A stretch of DNA of 64,000 nt from Diospyros lotus (taxonomy: Eukaryota > Streptophyta > Magnoliopsida > Ericales > Ebenaceae), in contig NC_068339.1 in the NCBI RefSeq assembly GCF_014633365.1, positions 27,847,316-27,911,315 on the forward strand, given 5' to 3'. Positions 47,187 to 58,679 of the stretch are shown piece by piece. Made by a program: the position numbers and the translations under genes. Position 1 is the stretch's first letter; each line of letters opens with the position of its first letter. Under the pieces are notes generated by a model. It searched no databases, was not told where the DNA came from, and saw only the letters and a list, made by a program, of their open reading frames with translations.

Positions 47187-48467
47187 TCACAAGCGATACC
47201 CTTTAACTCCATCAACATATCCTAAGAAGATACACTTTTTAGATTTTGAATCCAGCTTCTTTGTTTCTTGGGTATTGTACATCACGTACACAGGACTTTC
47301 AAACATATGGAGGTGAGAATACTCAGCTGGCTTAACAGTCCATATTTCCATCGGCGTTTTCAAATCAATCACAGTTGATGGAGATCGATTGATAACATAA
47401 AGGCAATTTTGATTGTTTTTACCCAAAACGACTTAGCTAGATTTGCAGTCTTCAACATTTCTTTTGTTCTCTCCAACAAGGTTATGTTCATCTGCTCTGC
47501 CACTCCATTTTGTTGTGGAGTGTATATTGTAGTGAACTGTCTATTGATACCTTCATATTGACAGAATTCATTAAACTCATCACTAATAAATTCTCTTCCA
47601 TTGTCAATCCTCAAACACTTGATCTTCTTTCCCGATTCAAGTTCTACCCGCGCTTTGAAGACTTTGAAAACTGGGAATACATCCGTCTTCCTTTTGATTG
47701 GGTACACCCTACCTTTCCTAGAGTAGTAATCATCAATGAAAGATACAAATTATCTTGCACCTCCTAGGGACAAAATTGATACTTGCTAAACATTGGAATG
47801 AACTAGTTCCAAGACAACTTTACTTCTAACAGTGGAACTACTGAATTTTAATCTATGATGTTTACTTATAACACAATTCTCACAAAAGGGTAATGACACC
47901 TTGTTGAGCCCTGGGAAAAGCTTTTGTTTTGAGAGAGTCTTCAAACCTCGTTCTGACATGTGGCCAGGTTTACAGTGCCACATCATCATTGATTCTTCTA
48001 CAGAGTTTGCCGAAGCAACATTCATTTCTCCTTCTTGTAGTGTCTCTTCTTTAAGCACGTATAGATTTGCAACTATCTTTTCTTCTTTCATCACCACAAG
48101 CATGCCTTTGACTATCTTCATGATCCCATTCTCAATGCGGGTTTTACACCCAACATTACCAGTTATCCTAAAGACAATAGATTTTTATTCAGGCCTTTGA
48201 CATGTCATACTTCTTGGATAGTGCGAACCGTATCATCATGCATTTTTATTTTGATAGTACCAATACCAATGATCTCCAAGGCATAATCGTTTCCCATGAA
48301 CACAGATCCTCCTAAGATATGTTCATATTTATGGAATCATTCTTTCTGAGGGGTCATATGCTATGAGGCTCCTGAATCCATTATCAAAACATCAGTGAGT
48401 TTTTTTTTTACCTTCAGCAATTATTGTTGCCTTGTTGTATAGAACTTCACCATCATCTGAAGTACTT
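47187..48467 (-). pseudogene. Copia integrase, GAG-pre-integrase and protease remnant, minus strand
   Basis: From 48467 downward: protease-side sequence, then a GAG-pre-integrase segment with MMWHCKPGHMSERGLKTLS (about 48000) and LPFCENCVISKHHRLKF. The integrase core follows, with CLRIDNGREF and TIYTPQQNGVAEQMN (47690-47500), and the C-terminal FLGYVDGVKGYRL (47225). The frame is broken by stops. The solo LTR at 48473 separates this part from gag. Confidence 0.85.
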
Positions 48468-48472
48468 ACAAC

Positions 48473-49819
48473 TGATATTTTACTCTTGAAAAATAAAATA
48501 GTTTTGATAATGACTATATGAAAATCAATCTCTCTAAATGAGTGAGTAAATCTATATGGATAAGTTTGTTTTTGAATTAATCTATATGAATGAGAAAATC
48601 AATCTTTAAATCTTCTTGAAGCAAAGTTATGAAAATCTATATAGGAGAAATGTGGAGTATGGTTGAGTGTGTTTAAATTCAAAATAAACATGTGTTTGAT
48701 AATCTCAATCTGCTTTCAAAAGAATCGAAATGAGGATATGTTAAGTATTCAATTTTTTCATAATGAATAGTCGACTATGTCTAAGGATAGTCGACTATGC
48801 TTATATGTTCTGTCAACTATGTATAGCTTCTGTCGACTATATTCCATTATGTCGACTATTACGAAAGGATAGTCGACTATACTTTTTCTTCTGTTGACTA
48901 TGTATACATATGATGTTATAAAATTTCTTTGTATTTTTGTATCTGTCAACTATGTAAAAGGATTTGTTGACAATCAGTAGATTTTGTTGAACAATAGTCG
49001 ACTATGTCTTGTTTTATTTGAAAACATAGTCGATTAACCATTTTTGTCTGTCGACAGTTTGTTTTTCAGAAACTTGTAACGACTAATTTTTGGCGCAATT
49101 AATGCTCGTCCAACCACCCACAACGGTCCAAAATTTAAACTTATCCACCATCAACTATAAACATGTGTTGAGAGAATTGATTGCGACTGCTGAACACATT
49201 GAATATCTTCAACCACCGAGCTTTCACTGTTACATCGAGCATTTAATTTTTCTCTCTGTATTTTCAATTTTGAGGCTTTGATATCTCACTGTTCCATTCA
49301 TTTTAAGCCTCGATTATTTATTTAAAGAGAGAGCTTGTAACTAAGAGTTGTATTCTTAGACTCTCAATTTCAAGATTTCTGTAATTTTCCTAGCATAAGA
49401 TAGAAGGCCCATTAAATTGGGAGGGTTGTACATTTCCTAGTCAAGGACTAGAGGACCTGCTCGTATTGAGTAGGGGGTTAATAGTGAAGTTATTTCAAAA
49501 TCCTTAGTTGGTAGCTAAGGTAATGGACTAGGTTTGGAAAGCCGAATCACTATAAATCTTGGTCTCCTGTGCTCTCTATTTTTGTTTGTCTCAGTTGGCA
49601 TTTTTATTCTTATTTAATTTGTTTATTCATAAGATCTCATTTTTATTCTTCAAAACGAGATTGTCTTCACACGGTTGATACCTCATCGTGACATTTCAAG
49701 ATCTTGAGGTTTAACGAATTCATGATCTTAACAGATGACTTCTCTATTTTTTAAAAATTATTTTTAATATATCAATTCACCCCCTTCTTGGTGTGTGCCA
49801 TATCATTTCAATTCTATCA
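48473..49819 (+). mobile_element. Solo LTR (1347 bp) nested in the minus-strand copia coding region
   Basis: Starts TGATATTTTACTC and ends TTCTATCA (TGATA/TATCA termini), with identical 5-bp duplications ACAAC at 48468-48472 and 49820-49824. It has a cluster of GTCGACTAT words (48764-49062) and a U5-like end (TTCACCCCCTTCTTGGTGTG) resembling the SIRE-like LTR at 3732-5452, which sets the + orientation. No internal region remains. Confidence 0.85.
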
Positions 49820-49824
49820 ACAAC

Positions 49825-50267
49825 ATTTCCCTAAGCATTTGATGACTCGGGACCTTTTCTACTCTTCTGAAAACGTCAACACTCCTTCTTGATGTGCCCT
49901 TCCTTGCCACAATGGTGGCATTTTATATTTTTCTTACTTCTTAACTTCAATCTACCATGATTATGGCTCCCACTAGGACCACATTCCGTTGACCTCCCTA
50001 TTGTCTTCAATAATGCCTTCATTTGTTGTGAAATTTCCAACTTGTCCTCCTTATTTATGTGCCTTTATTCCTCTTCCAAAACTGTGACTGTAATGTCCTC
50101 AAAGCCAAAATAGTCAGTGAGAATATTTTTGGTCAGGTTGATGATGAGTTGGTCATACGAATCTGGAATGCTTTGAAGTAGAAGTTTTACACGCTCATTT
50201 ACATCTATTTTGTAACCCAACTTTAAGAGTTTAGAAAATAGTGTATTGATTGTGTTGATATGATTTG
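49825..50267 (-). pseudogene. Copia gag remnant with zinc knuckle, minus strand
   Basis: Minus-strand translation gives capsid sequence (VKLLLQSIPDSYDQLIINL) followed by an intact-looking CCHC knuckle CHHCGKEGHIKKEC near 49920-49880. The N-terminal part of gag is missing, because the sequence switches at about 50267 to plus-strand RNase H. Confidence 0.8.
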
Positions 50268-50700
50268 TTGTTGCATTGTATTATGGGGAATCAGATTTTG
50301 TTGTCAAATGATATGTTAACTCAGATTATGCAAGTGATCTTGACAAAAGAAAATCCACCATAGGATATGTGTTTGCACTTGCTGATGGAGCTATAAACTA
50401 GGTTTCAAAACTATGGTCAGTTATGGCCACGTTAACAACAGAAGCAGAATAGTTGAAGATGGTATTGAAGGAACTCGAGCACGAATAAGAGAATATTTCT
50501 TTGTTCTGTGATAGTAAGAGTGCCTTGCATCTTGTAAGGAATCCAGCTTTTCATTCAAAGACAAAACACATTCAAGTTCAGTATCACTTCATTTGTGAGA
50601 AAGTGAAAATCATGGATATGCAGAAAATTCATACTAAAAACAACCTAGCAGATTTCTTGACAAAGGCAGTTAATATTGATAAATTTGTTTGGCGTTGATC
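50268..50700 (+). pseudogene. Copia RNase H remnant, plus strand
   Basis: Second RNase H of this insertion, now in LTR orientation: SDYASDLDKRKSTIGYVFAL, SLFCDSKSALHLVRNPAFHS and NNLADFLTKAVNIDKF. Several stops are present. It is homologous to the minus-strand RNase H at 45415-45890, so the two lie head to head at opposite ends of the element. A PPT-like AGTGGGAGAT (50791-50800) leads into the right LTR. Confidence 0.85.
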
Positions 50701-50800
50701 CTCTAGTAGCCTAGCAGAGACATAAGCAATAGGGAATGGTAAGAAAGAAAGAATGGTGTGAAAATTGATTGATCCTCAATTAAATCTTCAAGTGGGAGAT

Positions 50801-51327
50801 TGTTGAAGTCAAAAAAGGGGTAACCCTTTTTGACATTTGTGGAAGAAGAAAACAAAAGGAAAAAAAGACAAAGAAGAATTGGATGCACTGAAGCAGAAAT
50901 TGACATAGTGGAAAAGGAAGCTGGTAGCCACAACCGCAATTCAAATAGTGGCCACAAATTTGACTTCTGTGTAAAAGAAAATTCTGCAGCAAAGGATTGT
51001 GGCGCCAAATGTGTTTTTAATGCATAAGGGATGCTTATAAACAATCCCAAGTATTCCATTATAAGAGAAAAATAAAGAGTTATGAATATTCTAAGTGTTT
51101 TTCCTATTTTAAAGAAAGATTATTGTTGTTATCTCCTTGTGATTTAGAGGGAATGTTGTAACTCTTATTATTTTTCTACAGTGAATTCTTCTATCATTGC
51201 TAGTGATTTTTATCCTGATTTTTTTGGGAGTTTTTTACGTAAAATCTGTGTCCCATTTTCTTCATTCTTATTATTTTTCTTAAATTATCGGCTGCGACCC
51301 TGCTCTAATCCAGTGTTATTTTCAACA
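50801..51327 (+). repeat. Right LTR of the inverted copia element
   Basis: TGTTGAAGTCAAAAAAGG to TTATTTTCAACA, directly preceded by the polypurine tract. Compared with the left LTR it has point differences and lacks a segment around the TATA-like region (about 51035). Confidence 0.8.
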
Positions 51328-51602
51328 TTTAACACCTTATTTTCATGACAACGGTAAAGAAAATGGGAAGATTTTAACAATGCATGTCTTTAAAAATCTT
51401 CTAAGATGCCACAAGAATCATCTTCGTTGAGTGGCAGCTAGTGAGATGATGAGGTCAATGATGAATCCTCTATATTTTGTTGGATTAGTTTAACAACTTT
51501 AATTAATTAACTCTTCATTTGAAGTGGTTGTACCAAAGATCTTGCCCATCCTCAATTTTAGCAAAGACTACTTCTTTAACGTGAAATTTTCTTAAAACTA
51601 AG
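51328..51602. other. Spacer between two copia insertions
   Basis: About 275 bases without gene or recognised repeat. It continues after the next element at 54168, as the shared CTAAG duplication shows. Confidence 0.45.
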
Positions 51603-51857
51603 TGTTGGCAGTTGGATTTTTCAGTTGATTTATTTCATTAATGTTTTATCAGTTGATTTATTTCATTAATGTTTTGAGTTGTTGTAATCTAGTAGGGGTC
51701 CTAATTTATAGGAGAGTAATCAATTCCTATACATTAGAAGAATTGTTAGGAGGTTGAATAGTCTTAGAATTCTTCAAGGATTAGGAGTGTGTGTGTTATA
51801 AGTAAGATTGTATTAATTAGTTTTGATATATGAAAGATTAATTCTTGTTCTTTCACA
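51603..51857 (+). repeat. Left LTR (255 bp) with internal 28-bp duplication
   Basis: The left LTR is 28 bases longer than the right one because the segment at 51621-51648 is repeated at 51649-51676. Otherwise the two LTRs differ by scattered substitutions. Confidence 0.88.
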
Positions 51858-51870
51858 TGGTATCAGAGCT
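51858..51870 (+). other. Copia primer-binding site
   Basis: TGGTATCAGAGCT directly follows the LTR terminus CACA. It is a perfect copia-type match to the 3' end of initiator tRNA-Met. Confidence 0.85.
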
Positions 51871-53935
51871 GTGAAGTGTCTTTCTTGGGTATTCCCCCAC
51901 ACAGAAAGGATATAAATGCTATTATCCTCTCACTCGCAAGCTCTAAGTCTCTAAGGATGTCACATTTGTTAAGACTACTCCATTCTTGGGCTCTACCCAA
52001 GCTGGTCACTAGGGGGAGACTTCCTATGGTAACCCAAGTGACATCTTATTTCCTCTACCATCTTCCCAGTCCACTCTTCAACTTAATGCAGATCCTCATT
52101 CGGCCTCCAGTCAGCCTAGTCATGCCTTTAATCCTAACCCTACAGTCAATCCATCTCCCCAGCACTCAAACAGCCTTAACCATGGTGATGATCCGGCCAA
52201 ATTTGATGAGCAAGATGAGCAAGAAGCCTACCAGCAGCTACAAAGGAAGATACAAGGGGTCTCTCTATGTATATAAACGAAAACAACCAAGCCTAGAAGA
52301 CCAACAAGCTCCAAACTCCTCTCCCATTCAAAGACGGGATCACATGCAAATAATACCTCCAGCCTCTATCAACCAAATCCTTGATGATATCGACCTTCCC
52401 ATAGCTCTTAGGAAGGGAGTTAGAAGCTGCACCACCCAACACCCAATGGCCAATTACCTATCCTATCATCGCCTCTCCCAAAACCATAAAAGCTTCATAA
52501 CATCTCTAGATTCAATTATCATTCCAATGGGACCATACATGGGATATTGTGGACAAACCTAAGAGAGTTAATCCAGTGGGGTGTAGATGGGTTTTAATGT
52601 CAAGTATAATGCCAATGGGACACTTGAGAGGTATAAGGTAAGCCTAGTAGCTAAAGGCTACACTCAATCATATGGGATTGACTACCTAGAGACATTTACA
52701 CTAATTGAAAAGATGACCACAATTTGTATTCTCCTGTCATTGACAACCTCATTTGGGTGGAATCTACAACTAGATGTTAAAAATGCGTTTCTCCATGGAG
52801 ATTTAGAAGATGGAGTGTTTATGGATTTACCACTAGGATTTGGCTAAATAAGGCCCTATATGGGCTCAAACAATCCCCTAGGACTTGGTTTGGGCGGTCA
52901 TCTAAAGCCATGCATACTATCGGTTACAGTCAAAGCAGGGGGGGACCATACCTTATTCATCAAACACTCGATAGGAGAAAATGTTACTATGCTACGTAAC
53001 TGGCAATGATGAAGGAGAATAAGTAAAGCTTAAAGAAAGGCTAGCTAAGGAATTTGAAATCAAAGACATTGGTGTGCTCAAGTATTTTTTGGGAATTGAA
53101 GTAGCTTATTCTAAGGCAGGTATTTTTCTCTCTCAAAGGAAATATGTGCTTGATTTATTGATTGAAACATGATTGATTGGAGGAAAAGGGGAAAAAAATC
53201 CTATTGAACCTAACTGCAAGATGTGGAACAACCCTACTAGCAAGTTTATAGACAAAGGAAGGTATCAGCGACTAGTTGGAAGATTGATATATCTCTCACA
53301 CAAGACCAGGTATTGCCTTTCTTGTCAGCTTGGTAAATCAATTCATGCACAACCCAACTGAGGAGCATATGTTAGCGGTTAGAAAAATCTTGTGTTATCT
53401 CAAGGTTACTCCAGGTAAAGGGATCCTATTTAAAGTAGGAAATAAATTGAACATTCAACATTTTTCAGATGCAGATTATGCAGGGTCCATGATTGATAGA
53501 AAATCTACAAGTGGCTACTGTATATTCCTAGGAGGGAATCTGGTGTCCTGGAGAAACAAGAAACAAAGTGTTGTGGCAAGATCAAGTGCAGAGGCAGAAT
53601 TTAAGGCTATGGCCCTTTCTTTATGTGAAATTCTATGGCTATGAATTGTTCTTGATGATCTAAGAATTTCAATCCAAGACATAGTTAAGTTGTGGTGTGA
53701 TAACCAGTCAGCAATCAGTACAACACATAATCCGGTTCAACATGACCAGACTAAGCATGTTGAGATAGACAGGCACTTCATAAAAGAGAAGTTGGAAGCT
53801 GGACTCATTCACTTGCCATATGTTCTATCAAAGGAACAAGTTGTTGATATATTGACAAAAAGGTTGCCAGTAAAAAGATTTGAAGATCTAGTAAGCAAGT
53901 TAGGAATGTGGGACATCCATTCTCCAGTTTGACGG
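51871..53935 (+). pseudogene. Copia pol remnant: integrase C-terminus, reverse transcriptase, RNase H
   Basis: The interior begins with the integrase C-terminal motif read in broken frames (FLG, then KGYKCY-like). A long region follows (51876-52562) whose true frame changes. RT begins at 52587 with [18 protein letters not shown] and LQLDVKNAFLHGDLEDGVF. The part containing the YVDD box (about 52970) is damaged. RNase H is fairly well kept: DADYAGSMIDRKSTSGYC, ARSSAEAEFKAM, WCDNQSAISTTHNP and KHVEIDRHFIKEKL. It ends just before the polypurine tract. It cannot encode a working protein set. Confidence 0.87.
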
Positions 53936-53940
53936 GGAAG

Positions 53941-54167
53941 TGTTGGCAGTTGGATTTATCAGTTGATTTATTTCATTAATGTTTTGAGTTGCTGTAATCT
54001 AGTAAGGGTCCAAATTTATAGGAGAGTAATAAACTCCTATACATTAGGAGAATTGTTAGGGGGTTGAATAGTCTTAGAATTCTTCAAATATTAGGAGTAT
54101 GTGTGTTATAAGTAAGATTGTATTAATTAGTTTTGATATATGAAAGATTAATTCTTGTTCTTTCACA
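53941..54167 (+). repeat. Right LTR (227 bp) of the deleted copia element
   Basis: Same termini as the left LTR and single-copy for the 28-bp segment duplicated there. Followed by the CTAAG target duplication. Confidence 0.88.
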
Positions 54168-54194
54168 CTAAGATTTTGTTTGTCTCAAACAATT

Positions 54195-54440
54195 TTAGGC
54201 CGTAGCATTCTATTTCTTATGGATCATTTTGCGGCAATCTTATGAAGTCTCTACACTAATTGTCACAAAATAGCTAATTTGCAGAGGTTGACGAACCGTC
54301 ACAAAATTTGTTCTTTTTGATAGTTTTTTTTTTCTATTTACCTGCGATTTTACACGAGTAATTTATTTTATTTTATTTTTTTGTGGCAGTTCTTGAACTG
54401 TGTTATATTATATTTTTGCTGTGATTTTTTGCCCATCCCT
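54195..54440. mobile_element. CACTA-like subterminal repeat fragment
   Basis: Phrases such as GACGAACCGTCACAAAAT and GTGGCAGTTCTTGAACTGTG are diverged forms of the inverted subterminal repeats of En/Spm elements. No CACTA terminus is visible at the left, so this is a fragment. Confidence 0.4.
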
Positions 54441-55779
54441 ATATTAAACAAATAATTAACTTTTTTATTATGTTTATTCACTTTAAAAAAACAAACAAAT
54501 TTCATAATAACATAAGACCTTTTATAACTTGCATTGTTTACAACATGTTGTTACTAAAAATACAATAATTAGAATTTTTTAGGCGGGAAGTTCAAGCTGA
54601 GGTAGAGCTGAACAAGGAAACCAAGGAGATCTGCAAGCCGGGAGGAAAGTGGCCAGCTACTGTCTAGGGGAGGGTTCACACCGTTGTCTGGGGGAACTCA
54701 TGCCTTTATCCAAGAGAGAGATCAATTGGCCTGAGTTTCTCGAATAAGAAGCAATTGTACTTGAACAAGTAGCATAAGACTAAAGTGAAAGAGTAAGGTG
54801 ATTGTCTAGGAGAAGTGGCTCTGCTATCTAGGAGAGATATTGCAAGGCAGTACATGGATAGAAGGTACATGGGAATTTCTCCCACACAAGCCCTTTGATG
54901 CTTAAGTCAAAAATGGTCGTCATGATGCTATGAACAAGCAAGTGAAGTTGTCAGGGAAAAGTATAAGTCGTTCCTCCAGACGCACAAGTAGGTGTAGGTT
55001 TTTTTAATCTGAGTGGAGGATGAAAGGTTGGTCAAAAAATCAAAAAAATGAAGGTGAGTAGGACTCATGGCATGCATGCACTGGGGTGCAAGGTGTTGTC
55101 CTAGGTTAAGCACAAATTAGGCCTGGTGAGAAACCTTCCCCAGAAAAGTAGTCCTTTGGGAGAATAAATGCCTTACAAGGTTGGCTATCATTGTGTGGGG
55201 CAATGGAAAGACATTAGTTGTCTAGGAAAAGGCCTATCTTGTTGTTCTTCGGGAGAGTGACTCGACTAAGTAAAATGCTATGTAATGCTTGATGATGTGA
55301 GACATTTCTCTTGGGGGGAATTTCCTTGCCCGAGAGAGTGTTCCTCTTTAATTTCATTTGGGAGAACTTCTACCAAGAGAATGCTCAACTCCAATCTTCC
55401 CCAAGAGAAGTTATTTTCTTGGGAGAAAGGCACATCCTCTAAGAGAACAACACGCCCCCTAAAGAGTAGCTAGGTTACAACACCTACCTTTCCTCACATT
55501 CCTTGCTCCCCACCACAAATAATTCTACTACAGGTTCACGGTGGTCCCAAATGGTGATGTGCCTTCTCTTTCCACATGGCCAGCTTCTATTCCCACACAG
55601 TCGCCTTCTTTTTCCACACAATTGCCTCCCCAACCTTCATTTGGAAGATGGATTCTAAAGATAAATGTATATGGATACAATGTATCCCTATGTTGGAGTA
55701 AGTATTCATAATCCAAACCATCTAGATTTTAAATATTCTCTTAGTTCTAACTTTTTTTTGCTCATTTATAGCTTTGAGC
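54441..55779. other. Non-coding, GA-rich interval, probably inside a CACTA remnant
   Basis: No gene is supported. The text has repeated short phrases (CTAGGAGA, GGGAGA, CCAAGAGA) from about 54650 to 55450, suggesting old internal repetition. It lies between CACTA-like subterminal repeats and a CACTA protein fragment. Confidence 0.35.
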
Positions 55780-56270
55780 AGACTAAGGGATCGTCGGGTC
55801 ATATCTCCAGCATATTGAAAGCCAAGTTTAAGAGCACATGGAGATCATGAGTGAAGTGGATGAAAGGGTGAAGGATATATGGTTCGAAGAGTTTAAGGTA
55901 ATGTTGTATTATTGATTGAATAACAAATTCTTTTTCTAAAAAAAAATATTTTTACAAGTAGGAAAAATACAAGTAGCTACTAGATGATGATCAGAAAAGT
56001 CAGAAAACACTTCAACAGTAAGAGCTCCAAATCTCTTAAAAATGCAATGAAAAAAGTCAGAGATGGAGACGATAGAGGAGATTAGATTCCAACTGATGTT
56101 AGGAAGGAACTAGAAGAAACATGACAAGATCCCAAGTGGTTGCAAAAGAGTAATCAGAATACCCAAAATAAACACTTTGGTGAAGGTTCCTCACTCCACA
56201 CAAGTGGTTCCATTTATGTGACTAAGCACAAGGAAAAAATGGTACTATTTACTCATCATTAATAATTATA
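55780..56270 (+). pseudogene. CACTA-type (Ptta/En/Spm) transposase fragment
   Basis: Short translated pieces recall plant En/Spm-type transposase: SEVDERVKDIWFEEFK (about 55851-55898), and near 56160-56240 an SLHTSGSIYVTKHKEK-type stretch, which in that family is GGSxxxxxHxxxx with Gly/Ser/His conserved. The frames are broken and no long open frame exists. The match is from memory of the family pattern and is modest. Confidence 0.45.
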
Positions 56271-58679
56271 TTAGTGCATTAAGTTTAGTTACACCCCATG
56301 GCCATATTTATATTTAAATCTATGTATCTCTTATCTTTTATAGAGAGTTAAGTTGAATAGAAATCCAATAATTTTTTTAACTCTTCACATATATCAAGCA
56401 TTACAAGAACAAAGAGGGTTGGGTCTCTTAATTCAAAAGCTACATAAGTTGTCATAAGTATAAAGCTTCAAACCAAATTTGATATTGATATTTTCATTAC
56501 AATATGAAACTCAATTTTGTTTCACATGATTGACTTACACCTAGATTTCTATTTTTGGATAAGTTCCATAAGTGATGAGAGGAGAGAGACTCATCATGTA
56601 CATTTGTAGAGAGGGCTTCTCAAGGTCAATTCTCAACTATCTTTGACAACAACCTTTATATGGATGTGGTTGGAGAAAAGAATAAGAATGAACACATATT
56701 TGGGATATGGACAAACTATCCTAATTACATAGCTCCTTTATCTAATGTAGTTGTGTCTTAATTTGAACTTGACAATCTAGGCTAGGCAATCTCTAGCCTG
56801 ACCATTGAGGTGCACAAGCAACAAAAGATGATGTGCACTTTCTTCCAACACTTAGAGATCACCTAGTTACCCTCCACTAGCTTCAACCCTTTTAGAGGTT
56901 CCACCTTAATTAGCTTGCCACTCTAGCCGATCCAGCCATTATGCTCATCATGACCCAGTAGTCGACATTGATGGGTACGATGATGAGTTTTATGAACCTT
57001 GATGTTATGACATTTCTATTGAATTTGTTAGTTGTCCTACCTATTTTATCCCGCAAGTGGACGGATCGTGACAAGTAATACAGTGATGAATAGAGTGTCG
57101 TACCCACGAGGACTAACTTTTGACGTTTACTCTAACTGATTTAACCTTAACCAAACACATACATTAACAATGACTTCGATTGTAATGAAAACTAATTTAC
57201 TAATAAAAGATGCAAACAAAACAACTCATTTGATTCAAAAACTCTCAAAGTTAAGACACTAGGGTTTGTGAATCCACCGTCGGCCTTCTATGATTCAATT
57301 ATTCATTACACGGGTCTTGCTATTCCTTATCCTAGGTTGAAAATTGATGATCCAATGACGACCAAAAGCCTCTGTCGATGGTCATTTAGTTCTATGTATA
57401 TATATGAGATTGACTATCTCTAGTCAACCTTCGAACATATAAACATGCATTCAATCACAGAGATCATCACAAAATGATTTCATAGGGCATAACGGTATCT
57501 CTACCTATTATAAGACCCTACGTTGTTTGCTACCATGTCTAATCCATATTGAATCTCTCGAAAGTAATACAACTCACAAATATGTTCCAATGGTGATCAA
57601 GCATCAAAACAGCATTGTGGACATAACAAACAATCAACCTGAATAAATAAGGAAATAACAAATCAAGTAACTTTAAATCAAACCATTAGAAGTCAAGGTT
57701 TCATCATTCACCCAAGCTATAAACATTTAGCAATGCATTCTTGCAATAAAAAGAAAAAGAAAAGAGTTGGAATCCATAGCAAAGAATTGAGAGAGAAAAG
57801 AAAAATACAACCCAATGTGTCGTCTTTAATCTTCCATCCGCTTCTCTTCTCTGCCAAAAAGCCCCCAAAACCCTTAAGAATAAGTCTTTATATAGTGGCT
57901 TTTAGGTTATTAAAGTCGTGCATAGTGAAAACTCTTGTTTCCCATTGATTTGGACGAAGACAGGCCGAAATCAAGCTTTGAATTGAAGTTCAAAACGCTA
58001 TCGTGGTCCTACCGTAATATGCTTGTTGCTGCAGACCCGTGAGCTCCAGATAGCAATTCCTAAAGCGGTTTTACAGCAGTATGGATTTCACTATAGGACC
58101 GTGAGCTCCAGAAACTAAACCTTATAGCAGTCCTACAGCGGTATGCATTCCACTATAAGCACGCTAGCCTTCTTCTTTGGCCTCTTACTTTATCATCTTC
58201 CACTTTTTGGCTCTCGATACTCTTTTGCTTTCTTTTAAATCAATACCCGACCATGCCTCCAAGCTTTATTTCACTCCCATCATGCACCAAAATCACTCTT
58301 TTTGCTCCATGTCAGCTTTGCATGTAATGTGTACCTATATTGACAATATTAAGCTCAAAATGAGTAGCAATCATGTTCATTGAATACTTAAATGCTAATC
58401 TTGGACAACTAAATAAGAGTGAAAAATATGTTGATCATTAGTTATTTGTTTTTAGAATTTGCTAGTTATTTGTTTCCATGTATTTTGAAGAATTTGAATG
58501 ATTCTTTTAAATATCTAGAATTTTTTGTATTTGGAGGAATTTGTTAATTCTTTGTTTATGTATTATTGGTGTGCTTGTTGTTGGCATTGTAGATATTACA
58601 TATTAACAAGTTTTGAGTTTGTAAAATTTGGGTTATTTTTCGACTTATCCACATTTTTGCCTTTATAGACCAATTTTTT
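56271..58679. other. Repeat-like interval without supportable genes
   Basis: The segment near 57040-57120 (TCCCGCAAGTGGACGGATCG, then GTCGTACCCACGAGGACT) is of a type seen repeatedly in plant transposon DNA. A near-duplicate phrase CCGTGAGCTCCAGA occurs at about 58036 and 58102 within a repeated unit of about 65 bases (58000-58160). No coding region is convincing. Confidence 0.4.

Larger units (their letters stand above)
44827..51327 (+). mobile_element. Copia element with inverted internal region (6.5 kb, with nested solo LTR)
   Basis: Two related LTRs in direct orientation (44827-45405 and 50801-51327) bound the insertion. The flanks CTTAA and TTTAA differ at one base, probably an aged target duplication. 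The interior is not in the expected order. From 45406 to about 50267, RNase H, reverse transcriptase, integrase, protease and gag lie on the minus strand. From 50268 to 50800, RNase H and PPT lie on the plus strand. A separate solo LTR is inserted at 48473-49819. Confidence 0.75.
51603..54167 (+). mobile_element. Internally deleted copia element with complete ends (2565 bp)
   Basis: LTRs 51603-51857 and 53941-54167 share TGTTGGCAG...TTTCACA termini. A primer-binding site (51858-51870), a polypurine tract before the right LTR (GACGGGGAAG) and identical CTAAG duplications (51598-51602, 54168-54172) complete the ends. The interior starts within the integrase C-terminus almost directly after the primer site, so gag, protease and most of integrase have been deleted. 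Confidence 0.9.

Noticed and set aside
48764..49062. Regularly repeated palindromic words considered as a CRISPR-like array
   Set aside because: The words are short, degenerate and irregularly spaced, lie in a plant LTR with target duplications, and have no adjacent cas genes.
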